Shown here one piece after another: positions 10,430 through 21,731 of a DNA stretch of 34,292 nt; the first letter of the stretch is position 1; every line of letters begins with the position of its first letter. This DNA is from Nemertoderma westbladi (lineage: Eukaryota > Xenacoelomorpha > Nemertodermatida > Nemertodermatidae), in assembly GCA_032718475.1 (NCBI GenBank), contig JAUCBJ010001741.1:1-34292 (forward strand), in the 5' to 3' direction. The notes below the pieces were generated by a model. That model worked only from the letters and a program-made list of their open reading frames with translations, was not told the origin of the DNA and did no database searches. A program made the position numbers and the translations under genes.

Positions 10430-12290
10430 GTAGAGAACTCGCCTCGTTTACGTTTAAGGGGTGACTTCTACTCACGTTTTGCTGTACAGAGAACTCGCCT
10501 CGTTTACGTTTAAGGGGTGACTTCTGCTCACGTTTTGCTGTAGAGAACTCGCCTCGTTTAAGTTTAAGGGGTGACTTCTGCTCACGTTTTGCTGTAGAGA
10601 ACTCGCCTCGTTTAAGTTTAAGGGGTGACTTCTACTCACGTTTTGCTGTAGAGAACTCGCCTCGTTTACGTTTAAGGGGTGACTTCTACTCACGTTTTGC
10701 TGTAGAGAACTCGCCTCGTTTAAGTTTAAGGGGTGACTTCTACTCGCGTTTTGCTGTACAGAGAACTCGCCTCGTTTACGTTTAAGGGGTGACTTCTGCT
10801 CACGTTTTGCTGTAGAGAACTCGCCTCGTTTAAGTTTAAGGGGTGACTTCTGCTCACGTTTTGCTGTAGAGAACTCGCCTCGTTTACGTTTAAGGGGTGA
10901 CTTCTACTAACGTTCTGCTGTAGAGAACTCGCCTCGTTTACGTTTAAGGAGTGACTTCTGCTCACGTTCTGCTGTAGAGAACTTGCCTAGTTTACGTTTA
11001 AGGGGTGACTTCTACTCACGTTTTGCTGTAGAGAACTCGCCTCGTTTAAGTTTAAGGGGTGACTTCTACTCACGTTTTGCTGTAGAGAACTCGCCTCGTT
11101 TAAGTTTAAGGGGTGACTTCTACTCACGTTTTGCTGTAGAGAACTCGCCTCGTTTACGTATAAGGGGTGACTTCTGCTCACGTTTTGCTGTAGAGAACTC
11201 GCCTCGTTTACGTTTAAGGGGTGACTTCTACTCACGTTTTGCTGTAGAGAACTCGCCTCGTTTAAGTTTAAGGGGTGACTTCTGCTCACGTTTTGCTGTA
11301 GAGAACTCGCCTCGTTTAAGTTTGAGGGGTGACTTCTACTCACGTTTTGCTGTAGAGAACTCGCCTCATTTACGTTTAAGGGGTGACTTCTGCTCACGTT
11401 TTGCTGTAGAGAACTCGCCTCTTTTAAGTTTAAGGGGTGACTTCTACTCACGTTTTGCTGTAGAGAACTCGCCTCGTTTAAGTTTAAGGGGTGACTTCTA
11501 CTCACGTTTTGCTGTACAGAGAACTCGCCTCGTTTACGTTTAAGGAGTGACTTCTACTCACGTTTTGCTGTACAGAGAACTCGCCTCGTTTACGTTTAAG
11601 GGGTGACTTCTGCTCACGTTTTGCTGTAGAGAACTCGCCTCGTTTACGTTTAAGGGGTGACTTCTACTCACGTTTTGCTGTACAGAGAACTCGCCTCGTT
11701 TAAGTTTAAGGGGTGACTTCTACTCACGTTTTGCTGTATAGAGAACTCGCCTCGTTTACGTTTAAGGGGTGACTTCTGCTCACGTTTTGCTGTAGAGAAC
11801 TCGCCTCGTTTAAGTTTAAGGGGTGACTTCTGCTCACGTTTTGCTGTAGAGAACTCGCCTCGTTTAAGTTTAAGGGGTGACTTCTACTCACGTTCTGCTG
11901 TAGAGAACTTGCCTAGTTTACGTTTAAGGGGTGACTTCTACTCACGTTCTGCTGTAGAGAACTTGCCTAGTTTACGTTTAAGGGGTGACTTCTACTCACG
12001 TTTTGCTGTAGAGAACTCGCCTCGTTTAAGTTTAAGGGGTGACTTCTACTCACGTTTTGCTGTATAGAGAACTCGCCTCGTTTACGTTTAAGGGGTGACT
12101 TCTGCTCACGTTTTGCTGTAGAGAACTCGCCTCGTTTAAGTTTAAGGGGTGACTTCTGCTCACGTTTTGCTGTAGAGAACTCGCCTCGTTTACGTTTAAG
12201 GGGTGACTTCTGCTCACGTTTTGCTGTAGAGAACTCGCCTCGTTTAAGTTTAAGGGGTGACTTCTACTCACGTTTTGCTGTAGAGAACTC
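10430..12290. repeat. Further 1.85-kb higher-order copy inside the satellite
   Basis: This stretch matches about 6.84-8.70 kb at offset 3588 and about 13.04-14.90 kb at offset 2614 (together 6202). A fourth, partial copy begins near 16713. The ten-unit subblock with a GTATAAGG unit, a GTTTGAGG unit, a CTCATTTAC unit and a CTCTTTTAAG unit in that order marks each copy (from about 7395, 10983, 13597 and 16970). Confidence 0.75.
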
Positions 12291-12886
12291 GCCTCGTTTA
12301 CGTTTAAGGGGTGACTTCTACTCACGTTTTGCTGTACAGAGAACTCGCCTCGTTTACGTTTAAGGGGTGACTTCTGCTCACGTTTTGCTGTAGAGAACTC
12401 GCCTCGTTTAAGTTTAAGGGGTGACTTCTACTCACGTTTTGCTGTAGAGAACTCGCCTCGTTTAAGTTTAAGGGGTGACTTCTACTCACGTTCTGCTGTA
12501 GAGAACTTGCCTAGTTTACGTTTAAGGGGTGACTTCTACTCACGTTCTGCTGTAGAGAACTCGCCTAGTTTACGTTTAAGGGGTGACTTCTGCTCACGTT
12601 TTGCTGTAGAGAACTCGCCTCGTTTACGTTTAAGGAGTGACTTCTGCTCACGTTCTGCTGTAGAGAACTTGCCTAGTTTACGTTTAAGGGGTGACTTCTA
12701 CTCACGTTTTGCTGTAGAGAACTCGCCTCGTTTAAGTTTAAGGGGTGACTTCTACTCACGTTTTGCTGTAGAGAACTCGCCTCGTTTACGTTTAAGGGGT
12801 GACTTCTGCTCACGTTTTGCTGTAGAGAACTCGCCTCGTTTAAGTTTAAGGGGTGACTTCTACTCACGTTTTGCTGTACAGAGAAC

Positions 12887-15800
12887 TCGCCTCGTTTACG
12901 TTTAAGGGGTGACTTCTACTCACGTTTTGCTGTACAGAGAACTCGCCTCGTTTACGTTTAAGGAGTGACTTCTACTCACGTTTTGCTGTACAGAGAACTC
13001 GCCTCGTTTACGTTTAAGGGGTGACTTCTGCTCACGTTTTGCTGTAGAGAACTCGCCTCGTTTACGTTTAAGGGGTGACTTCTACTCACGTTTTGCTGTA
13101 CAGAGAACTCGCCTCGTTTACGTTTAAGGGGTGACTTCTGCTCACGTTTTGCTGTAGAGAACTCGCCTCGTTTAAGTTTAAGGGGTGACTTCTGCTCACG
13201 TTTTGCTGTAGAGAACTCGCCTCGTTTAAGTTTAAGGGGTGACTTCTACTCACGTTTTGCTGTAGAGAACTCGCCTCGTTTACGTTTAAGGGGTGACTTC
13301 TACTCACGTTTTGCTGTAGAGAACTCGCCTCGTTTAAGTTTAAGGGGTGACTTCTACTCGCGTTTTGCTGTACAGAGAACTCGCCTCGTTTACGTTTAAG
13401 GGGTGACTTCTGCTCACGTTTTGCTGTAGAGAACTCGCCTCGTTTAAGTTTAAGGGGTGACTTCTGCTCACGTTTTGCTGTAGAGAACTCGCCTCGTTTA
13501 CGTTTAAGGGGTGACTTCTACTAACGTTCTGCTGTAGAGAACTCGCCTCGTTTACGTTTAAGGAGTGACTTCTGCTCACGTTCTGCTGTAGAGAACTTGC
13601 CTAGTTTACGTTTAAGGGGTGACTTCTACTCACGTTTTGCTGTAGAGAACTCGCCTCGTTTAAGTTTAAGGGGTGACTTCTACTCACGTTTTGCTGTAGA
13701 GAACTCGCCTCGTTTAAGTTTAAGGGGTGACTTCTACTCACGTTTTGCTGTAGAGAACTCGCCTCGTTTACGTATAAGGGGTGACTTCTGCTCACGTTTT
13801 GCTGTAGAGAACTCGCCTCGTTTACGTTTAAGGGGTGACTTCTACTCACGTTTTGCTGTAGAGAACTCGCCTCGTTTAAGTTTAAGGGGTGACTTCTGCT
13901 CACGTTTTGCTGTAGAGAACTCGCCTCGTTTAAGTTTGAGGGGTGACTTCTACTCACGTTTTGCTGTAGAGAACTCGCCTCATTTACGTTTAAGGGGTGA
14001 CTTCTGCTCACGTTTTGCTGTAGAGAACTCGCCTCTTTTAAGTTTAAGGGGTGACTTCTACTCACGTTTTGCTGTAGAGAACTCGCCTCGTTTAAGTTTA
14101 AGGGGTGACTTCTACTCACGTTTTGCTGTACAGAGAACTCGCCTCGTTTACGTTTAAGGAGTGACTTCTACTCACGTTTTGCTGTACAGAGAACTCGCCT
14201 CGTTTACGTTTAAGGGGTGACTTCTGCTCACGTTTTGCTGTAGAGAACTCGCCTCGTTTACGTTTAAGGGGTGACTTCTACTCACGTTTTGCTGTACAGA
14301 GAACTCGCCTCGTTTAAGTTTAAGGGGTGACTTCTACTCACGTTTTGCTGTATAGAGAACTCGCCTCGTTTACGTTTAAGGGGTGACTTCTGCTCACGTT
14401 TTGCTGTAGAGAACTCGCCTCGTTTAAGTTTAAGGGGTGACTTCTGCTCACGTTTTGCTGTAGAGAACTCGCCTCGTTTAAGTTTAAGGGGTGACTTCTA
14501 CTCACGTTCTGCTGTAGAGAACTTGCCTAGTTTACGTTTAAGGGGTGACTTCTACTCACGTTCTGCTGTAGAGAACTTGCCTAGTTTACGTTTAAGGGGT
14601 GACTTCTACTCACGTTTTGCTGTAGAGAACTCGCCTCGTTTAAGTTTAAGGGGTGACTTCTACTCACGTTTTGCTGTATAGAGAACTCGCCTCGTTTACG
14701 TTTAAGGGGTGACTTCTGCTCAAGTTTTGCTGTAGAGAACTCGCCTCGTTTAAGTTTAAGGGGTGACTTCTGCTCACGTTTTGCTGTAGAGAACTCGCCT
14801 CGTTTACGTTTAAGGGGTGACTTCTGCTCACGTTTTGCTGTAGAGAACTCGCCTCGTTTAAGTTTAAGGGGTGACTTCTACTCACGTTTTGCTGTAGAGA
14901 ACTCGCCTCGTTTAAGTTTAAGGGGTGACTTCTACTCACGTTTTGCTGTATAGAGAACTCGCCTCGTTTACGTGTAAGGGGTGACTTCTACTCACGTTTT
15001 GCTGTAGAGAACTCGCCTCGTTTAAGTTTAAGGGGTGACTTCTACTCACGTTTTGCTGTAGAGAACTCGCCTCGTTTAAGTTTAAGGGGTGACTTCTACT
15101 CACGTTCTGCTGTAGAGAACTTGCCTAGTTTACGTTTAAGGGGTGACTTCTACTCACGTTCTGCTGTAGAGAACTTGCCTAGTTTACGTTTAAGGGGTGA
15201 CTTCTACTCACGTTTTGCTGTAGAGAACTCGCCTCGTTTAAGTTTAAGGGGTGACTTCTACTCACGTTTTGCTGTATAGAGAACTCGCCTCGTTTACGTT
15301 TAAGGGGTGACTTCTGCTCACGTTTTGCTGTAGAGAACTCGCCTCGTTTAAGTTTAAGGGGTGACTTCTGCTCACGTTTTGCTGTAGAGAACTCGCCTCG
15401 TTTACGTTTAAGGGGTGACTTCTGCTCACGTTTTGCTGTAGAGAACTCGCCTCGTTTAAGTTTAAGGGGTGACTTCTACTCACGTTTTGCTGTAGAGAAC
15501 TCGCCTCGTTTAAGTTTAAGGGGTGACTTCTACTCACGTTTTGCTGTATAGAGAACTCGCCTCGTTTACGTGTAAGGGGTGACTTCTACTCACGTTTTGC
15601 TGTAGAGAACTCGCCTCGTTTAAGTTTAAGGGGTGACTTCTACTCACATTTTGCTGTAGAGAACTCGCCTCGTTTACGTTTAAGGGGTGACTTCTACTCA
15701 CGTTTTGCTGTAGAGAACTCGCCTCGTTTAAGTTTAAGGGGTGACTTCTACTCACGTTTTGCTGTAGAGAACTCGTCTCGTTTACGTTTAAGGGGTGACT

Positions 15801-16217
15801 TCTACTCACGTTTTGCTGTAGAGAACTTGCCTAGTTTACGTTTAAGGGGTAACTTCTACTCACGTTTTGCTGTACAGAGAACTCGCCTCGTTTACGTTTA
15901 AGGGGTGACTTCTGCTCACGTTTTGCTGTAGAGAACTCGCCTCGTTTACGTTTAAGGGGTGACTTCTACTCACGTTTTGCTGTAGAGAACTCGCCTCGTT
16001 TAAGTTTAAGGGGTGACTTCTACTCGCGTTTTGCTGTACAGAGAACTCGCCTCGTTTACGTTTAAGGGGTGACTTCTGCTCACGTTTTGCTGTAGAGAAC
16101 TCGCCTCGTTTAAGTTTAAGGGGTGACTTCTGCTCACGTTTTGCTGTAGAGAACTCGCCTCGTTTACGTTTAAGGGGTGACTTCTATTAACGTTCTGCTG
16201 TAGAGAACTCGCCTCGT
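12887..16217. repeat. 3.3-kb higher-order block, copy 2
   Basis: This is the second copy of 6685-10015. Very few base differences were seen, one being ACTAACG in copy 1 versus ATTAACG near 16185. Near-identity suggests recent unequal exchange or an assembly duplication. Confidence 0.8.
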
Positions 16218-19200
16218 TTAAGTTTAAGGGGTGACTTCTACTCACGTTTTGCTGTAGAGAACTCGCCTCGTTTAAGTTTAGGGGTGACTTCTACTAACGT
16301 TTTGCTGTACAGAGAACTCGCCTCGTTTACGTTTAAGGAGTGACTTCTACTCACGTTTTGCTGTAGAGAACTCGCCTCGTTTACGTTTAAGGGGTGACTT
16401 CTACTCACGTTTTGCTGTAGAGAACTCGCCTCGTTTAAGTTTAAGGGGTGACTTCTACTCACGTTTTGCTGTAGAGAACTCGTCTCGTTTACGTTTAAGG
16501 GGTGACTTCTACTCACGTTTTGCTGTAGAGAACTTGCCTAGTTTACGTTTAAGGGGTAACTTCTACTCACGTTTTGCTGTACAGAGAACTCGCCTCGTTT
16601 ACGTTTAAGGGGTGACTTCTGCTCACGTTTTGCTGTAGAGAACTCGCCTCGTTTACGTTTAAGGGGTGACTTCTACTCACGTTTTGCTGTAGAGAACTCG
16701 CCTCGTTTAAGTTTAAGGGGTGACTTCTACTCGCGTTTTGCTGTACAGAGAACTCGCCTCGTTTACGTTTAAGGGGTGACTTCTGCTCACGTTTTGCTGT
16801 AGAGAACTCGCCTCGTTTAAGTTTAAGGGGTGACTTCTGCTCACGTTTTGCTGTAGAGAACTCGCCTCGTTTACGTTTAAGGGGTGACTTCTATTAACGT
16901 TCTGCTGTAGAGAACTCGCCTCGTTTACGTTTAAGGAGTGACTTCTGCTCACGTTCTGCTGTAGAGAACTTGCCTAGTTTACGTTTAAGGGGTGACTTCT
17001 ACTCACGTTTTGCTGTAGAGAACTCGCCTCGTTTAAGTTTAAGGGGTGACTTCTACTCACGTTTTGCTGTAGAGAACTCGCCTCGTTTAAGTTTAAGGGG
17101 TGACTTCTACTCACGTTTTGCTGTAGAGAACTCGCCTCGTTTACGTATAAGGGGTGACTTCTGCTCACGTTTTGCTGTAGAGAACTCGCCTTGTTTACGT
17201 TTAAGGGGTGACTTCTACTCACGTTTTGCTGTAGAGAACTCGCCTCGTTTAAGTTTAAGGGGTGACTTCTGCTCACGTTTTGCTGTAGAGAACTCGCCTC
17301 GTTTAAGTTTGAGGGGTGACTTCTACTCACGTTTTGCTGTAGAGAACTCGCCTCATTTACGTTTAAGGGGTGACTTCTGCTCACGTTTTGCTGTAGAGAA
17401 CTCGCCTCTTTTAAGTTTAAGGGGTGACTTCTACTCACGTTTTGCTGTAGAGAACTCGCCTCGTTTAAGTTTAAGGGGTGACTTCTACTCACGTTTTGCT
17501 GTACAGAGAACTCGCCTCGTTTACGTTTAAGGAGTGACTTCTACTCACGTTTTGCTGTACAGAGAATTCGCCTCGTTTACGTTTAAGGGGTGACTTCTGC
17601 TCACGTTTTGCTGTAGAGAACTCGCCTCGTTTACGTTTAAGGGGTGACTTCTACTCACGTTTTGCTGTACAGAGAACTCGCCTCGTTTACGTTTAAGGGG
17701 TGACTTCTGCTCACGTTTTGCTGTAGAGAACTCGCCTCGTTTAAGTTTAAGGGGTGACTTCTGCTCACGTTTTGCTGTAGAGAACTCGCCTCGTTTAAGT
17801 TTAAGGGGTGACTTCTACTCACGTTTTGCTGTAGAGAACTCGCCTCGTTTACGTTTAAGGGGTGACTTCTACTCACGTTTTGCTGTAGAGAACTCGCCTC
17901 GTTTACGTTTAAGGGGTGACTTCTACTCACGTTTTGCTGTACAGAGAACTCGCCTCGTTTACGTTTAAGGGGTGACTTCTGCTCACGTTTTGCTGTAGAG
18001 AACTCGCCTCGTTTAAGTTTAAGGGGTGACTTCTGCTCACGTTTTGCTGTAGAGAACTCGCCTCGTTTACGTTTAAGGAGTGACTTCTACTCACGTTTTG
18101 CTGTAGAGAACTCGCCTCGTTTACGTTTAAGGGGTGACTTCTACTCACGTTTTGCTGTACAGAGAACTCGCCTCGTTTACGTTTAAGGGGTGACTTCTGC
18201 TCACGTTTTGCTGTAGAGAACTCGCCTCGTTTAAGTTTAAGGGGTGACTTCTGCTCACGTTTTGCTGTAGAGAACTCGCCTCGTTTACGTTTAAGGGGTG
18301 ACTTCTGCTCACGTTTTGCTGTAGAGAACTCGCCTCGTTTACGTTTAAGGAGTGACTTCTGCTCACGTTCTGCTGTAGAGAACTTGCCTAGTTTACGTTT
18401 AAGGGGTGACTTCTACTCACGTTTTGCTGTAGAGAACTCGCCTCGTTTAAGTTTAAGGGGTGACTTCTACTCACGTTTTGCTGTAGAGAACTCGCCTCGT
18501 TTACGTTTAAGGGGTGACTTCTGCTCACGTTTTGCTGTAGAGAACTCGCCTCGTTTAAGTTTAAGGGGTGACTTCTACTCGCGTTTTGCTGTACAGAGAA
18601 CTCGCCTCGTTTACGTTTAAGGGGTGACTTCTGCTCACGTTTTGCTGTAGAGAACTCGCCTCGTTTAAGTTTAAGGGGTGACTTCTACTCACGTTTTGCT
18701 GTAGAGAACTCGCCTCGTTTAAGTTTAAGGGGTGACTTCTACTCACGTTTTGCTGTAGAGAACTCGCCTCGTTTACGTTTAAGGGGTGACTTCTGCTCAC
18801 GTTTTGCTGTAGAGAACTCGCCTCGTTTAAGTTTAAGGGGTGACTTCTACTCACGTTTTGCTGTAGAGAACTCGCCTCGTTTAAGTTTAAGGGGTGACTT
18901 CTACTCACGTTTTGCTGTAGAGAACTCGCCTCGTTTACGTTTAAGGGGTGACTTCTGCTCACGTTTTGCTGTAGAGAACTCGCCTCGTTTAAGTTTAAGG
19001 GGTGACTTCTGCTCACGTTTTGCTGTACAGAGAACTCGCCTCGTTTAAGTTTAAGGGGTGACTTCTACTCACGTTTTGCTGTAGAGAACTCGCCTCGTTT
19101 AAGTTTAGGGGTGACTTCTACTAACGTTTTGCTGTACAGAGAACTCGCCTCGTTTACGTTTAAGGAGTGACTTCTACTCACGTTTTGCTGTACAGAGAAC

Positions 19201-19258
19201 TCGCCTCGTTTACGTTTAAGGGGTGACTTCTACTCACGTTTTGCTGTACAGTACAGAG

Positions 19259-19411
19259 AGAATAGCGAGTAGCCGTGTTGAACGTAGGTGCATTATTCAG
19301 CGATAAGACCTCTTACCGTTTGGGAAATATTCTGCCTACTGTAATTTACAAACCATAATATAAATTGTTAAATATTTAATTTGTTGATAAATCAACTCAT
19401 TTTGGGTGCAA
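19259..19411. other. Short unique spacer
   Basis: AT-rich DNA between the satellite and the X-box-like minisatellite. No gene or repeat was seen. Confidence 0.6.
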
Positions 19412-19482
19412 CCAGGCCTAGTTATGTGGGTGTTACCTTAGCAACAAGACAGTTATTGTGGGCGTAGTGTAACCTTGGCAAC
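19412..19482 (+). repeat. Left part of the X-box-like minisatellite, two units
   Basis: Two units carry GTTACCTTAGCAAC (19432-19445) and GTAACCTTGGCAAC (19469-19482). Both fit the RFX X-box consensus GTNRCC-N(0-3)-RGYAAC with a TT spacer. The same two-unit order (GTTATGTGGG.. then GTTATTGTGGGCGTAGTG..) recurs at 21147-21212, on the other side of the LINE remnant. Confidence 0.8.
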
Positions 19483-21135
19483 AAGCCAACCAACCACCAA
19501 GGTTAAGGCAGAATCAAAAGCCGATCGCCTCAATAATGGTTGGAAGGCCCACTTTGAAAAGCTTCTTAATAATGACAGGGTATTGCCTGGTAACTTTATA
19601 GAAGTAAAAGTGTCGAGTCTGTACTCCCAGATATTCCCATTGGCGATATCTCCTTTGCAGAAGTGAAGGCTGCTGCAAAGAGCATTAAGACCAATCGTGC
19701 CATGGGCCTAGATGGTGTTCCCCCTGAGGTCTTTAAAATACCTGTGTGTTTAAAGCCCATCTATCCCATCATAGTAGACATGTACAGAACAACAAGAGTC
19801 CCACAAGAAATTAAAACAAATACGTTGGTGCCAGTTCCCAAGAAGGGCAAAATAACACTTCTCTGGTTCTTTTCGGGGAATCTCATTGATCTCGATTGCT
19901 GCAAAGCTATAAAATAGAATTCTATTAAATCGAATCAGGGATCCCATTGAGAGACTGCTCCGTGGAAATTAGAATGGGTTCCGTAACGGTCGTGGGACCA
20001 TGGAGCCATTTTGGCACTTAGAAGGATAATTGAAGAGTTGTCAAAAAGGAAAAACAGGCATCTGGCTGTTATCTTTGTTGACTCCTTCAAGGCCTTTGAT
20101 TCAGTCTCTCGCTCACGTATGTTCAGCATACTTTCATTATATGGGATTCCTGATAAAATTATTACAGCAATCAGATTATTATACGATGGTTCGACAACAT
20201 TTGTGTCTACTGTTGACGGTGACACAGAAGCATTTATAGTGTTATGGGGAGTCCTCCAGGGAGACAGACACACTTGCGCCATTCTTGTTCATAATTGTGG
20301 TTGACTATGTTCTGTACCTAACTGATCTAGACTTTGCTGAGACTTATGAGTACTCTCAAAGTCACTAGAGGGAGTCCAACGGCTCCTCAGCTCATTAGAA
20401 CATGCTGCTTCTAGTGTTGGTCTTTTTATTAACTCCAAAAAGAGTAAACTTTGAAAGTCCTCAGCAAGTCTCTGACCGGATGAGCATAAGCTCAAAGGAT
20501 GGTATGCTTGAGCATGTGGACGACTTCTGTTACCTGGGATCATGGATCCGGAAGTCAGGTGAGGACCTTCGAATACGTAAGGGAAAAAAGGCATGGGCAG
20601 CCTTGAATAGGCTTTCCAGGATTTAGAAGTCAAGTAGAATTAATCGGAAACGTAAGGTCCGATTATTTAGAGCAACAGTAGTTCCAGTACTCCTCTATGA
20701 GAGTCCATGCTGGGCTCTAACTGCTGAGGACACCAAATCTCTGGATGGCACGTTCACGAGAATGCTACGCCGGGTTCATTATGTCAAGTACAATGCACAC
20801 ATCTCCAACCACACAATATATAACATTGCAGGTGTCTTATTGGTTCCCCCAAGCTTGACACTAGAACAAAACCGCCTCCGCTTTGCAGGACATTGCTTTC
20901 GCCGTGAGGACCAGCCAGTGCATAATCTTTTACTTTGGCAGCCTCATGGAGTGAATAAGCATGGTGGACAGCGCATGACTTTCTTGAGACGCATCTTAAA
21001 GGACACTGGCCTTGAAGATACGGATGATCTAGCAAATGTCATGGGTGATAAGGAGTTGTGGCGACGCAATTTTGTCGACAAGCCGGCACAGCATTCTTAA
21101 AAATGTAGCTGCAATGCTGCATGCCGATCGTAGTA
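19483..21135 (+). pseudogene. 5'-truncated, inactivated non-LTR retrotransposon (reverse transcriptase) remnant
   Basis: Translated pieces in shifting frames follow the order of a LINE reverse transcriptase: KAHFEKLLNND near 19540; KTNRAMGLDGVPPEVFK near 19690; LVPVPKKGK near 19826; GISLISIAAKL near 19880; NRILLNRIRDPIERLLR near 19918; IFVDSFKAFDSVSRSRM near 20078; GVLQGD near 20247; then the C-terminal region with ALNRLSRI and RLRFAGHCFRREDQ (20600-21100). The endonuclease domain is missing. Several stops and frameshifts break it, and the catalytic F/YADD box is replaced by DFAET near 20330, so it cannot encode an active enzyme. It belongs to the broad CR1/jockey/RTE-like group of LINEs; I do not assign a clade. 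The flanks are the X-box-like minisatellite on both sides, with AACAAG at both junctions, consistent with insertion into that array. Confidence 0.9.
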
Positions 21136-21363
21136 GTAACAAGGCGTAGTTATGTGAGTGTTACCTTAGCAACAAGACATAGTTATTGTGGGCGTAGTGT
21201 AACCTTTGCAATCAGGCGTAGTTATGTGGGTGTTACCTTAGCAACAAAAAGTAGGCCCTAGTTATTGTGGGTTTTACCTTAACAACAGGCGTACTTATGT
21301 GGGTGTTACCTTAGCAACAAGAGGCGTAGTTATTGTGGTGTTATCTTAGCAACAAGGCGAAGT
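21136..21363 (+). repeat. X-box-like minisatellite, right part, about six units up to the Tdc start codon
   Basis: Units of about 33-38 bp follow GGCGTAGTTATGTGGG, then TGTTACCTTAGCAACAAG. RFX-consensus matches: 21160-21173, 21232-21245 and 21305-21318 are exact GTTACCTTAGCAAC. 21340-21353 (GTTATCTTAGCAAC) has one mismatch. 21199-21212 and 21273-21286 are degenerate. The last unit runs into the coding sequence as GGCGAAGTTATGAATGCC. Confidence 0.85.
21160..21353 (+). promoter_or_regulatory. Candidate RFX X-box cluster just upstream of the Tdc-like CDS
   Basis: Three exact and one near-exact palindromic X-box-like sites (GTTACC-TT-AGCAAC) lie within about 205 bp of the start codon, and two more lie beyond the LINE remnant. 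RFX factors bind such sites in animals. That they act here is inference. The motif may simply be carried by the repeat, and the site nearest the ATG would lie in the 5' UTR. Confidence 0.4.
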
Positions 21364-21364
21364 T

Positions 21365-21731
21365 ATGAATGCCAATGAGTTTCGTGTTTACGGCAAAGAG
21401 ATGGTGGACTACATAGCCGACTATCTCGAGACAGTTGAACAACGCCGAGTGCTTCCAGACGTGCAACCGGGCTACCTACGGAAACTTGTGCCACGGGAGG
21501 CGCCATCTAGCGGGGAACATTGGCGGGATATATTTGCGGATGTAGAGGGAGTCATCATGCCAGGTATAACCCATTGGCAGCATCCCGGTTTCCATGCCTA
21601 CTTCCCTTCGGGGAACTCCTACCCCAGTATTCTCGGAGATATGCTCGCCGCCGGTATTGGTTGCATCGGGTTTAATTGGGCTTCGAGTCCCGCATGCGCC
21701 GAACTCGAATCTCTCGTCATGGATTGGTTAG
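21365..21731 (+). CDS. Tdc: Tdc-like exon 1 (residues 1-123, phase 1 end)
   Basis: Encodes the N-terminal swap segment through WLG. It includes [20 protein letters not shown] (residues 65-84) and [11 protein letters not shown], both family hallmarks lining the active site. The donor is TTAG/GTAAGAG. The first G of Gly123 is here and the other two bases are in exon 2. Confidence 0.9.

Larger units (their letters stand above)
6250..19258. repeat. 54-bp satellite array, about 240 units, 13 kb
   Basis: The unit runs GAGAACTCGCCTCGTTTA, (A/C)GTTTAAGGGGTGACTTCT, (A/G)CTCACGTTTTGCTGTA and is 54 bp long. A second length class of 56 bp has TGTACAGAGAA or TGTATAGAGAA in place of TGTAGAGAA. Two positions vary most between units (A/C after CGTTTA, A/G in CTTCT.CTC). 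Rarer variants (TTGCCTAG, GGAGTGAC, ACTAACG, CTCGCGT, GGGTAACTT) mark individual units and allow larger duplications to be traced. Because 54 is divisible by 3 and the unit lacks in-frame stops, both strands show long periodic frames of 18 residues per unit. The 56-bp units break every such frame, so I do not call it coding. The left edge touches the fold-back element and the right edge is at GTACAGTACAGAGAG. Confidence 0.97.

Noticed and set aside
6250-19258. Many 60-190-codon ORFs on both strands in the satellite
   Set aside because: They are the same 18-residue translation of a 54-bp unit, broken wherever a 56-bp unit occurs. There is no independent start, splice or domain evidence.
6250-19258. 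CRISPR-like array
   Set aside because: The whole unit repeats with no unique spacers and no cas genes, and the surroundings are eukaryotic.
20289-20633. Minus-strand ORF of 114 codons across the LINE remnant
   Set aside because: It is antisense to recognisable reverse transcriptase sequence.
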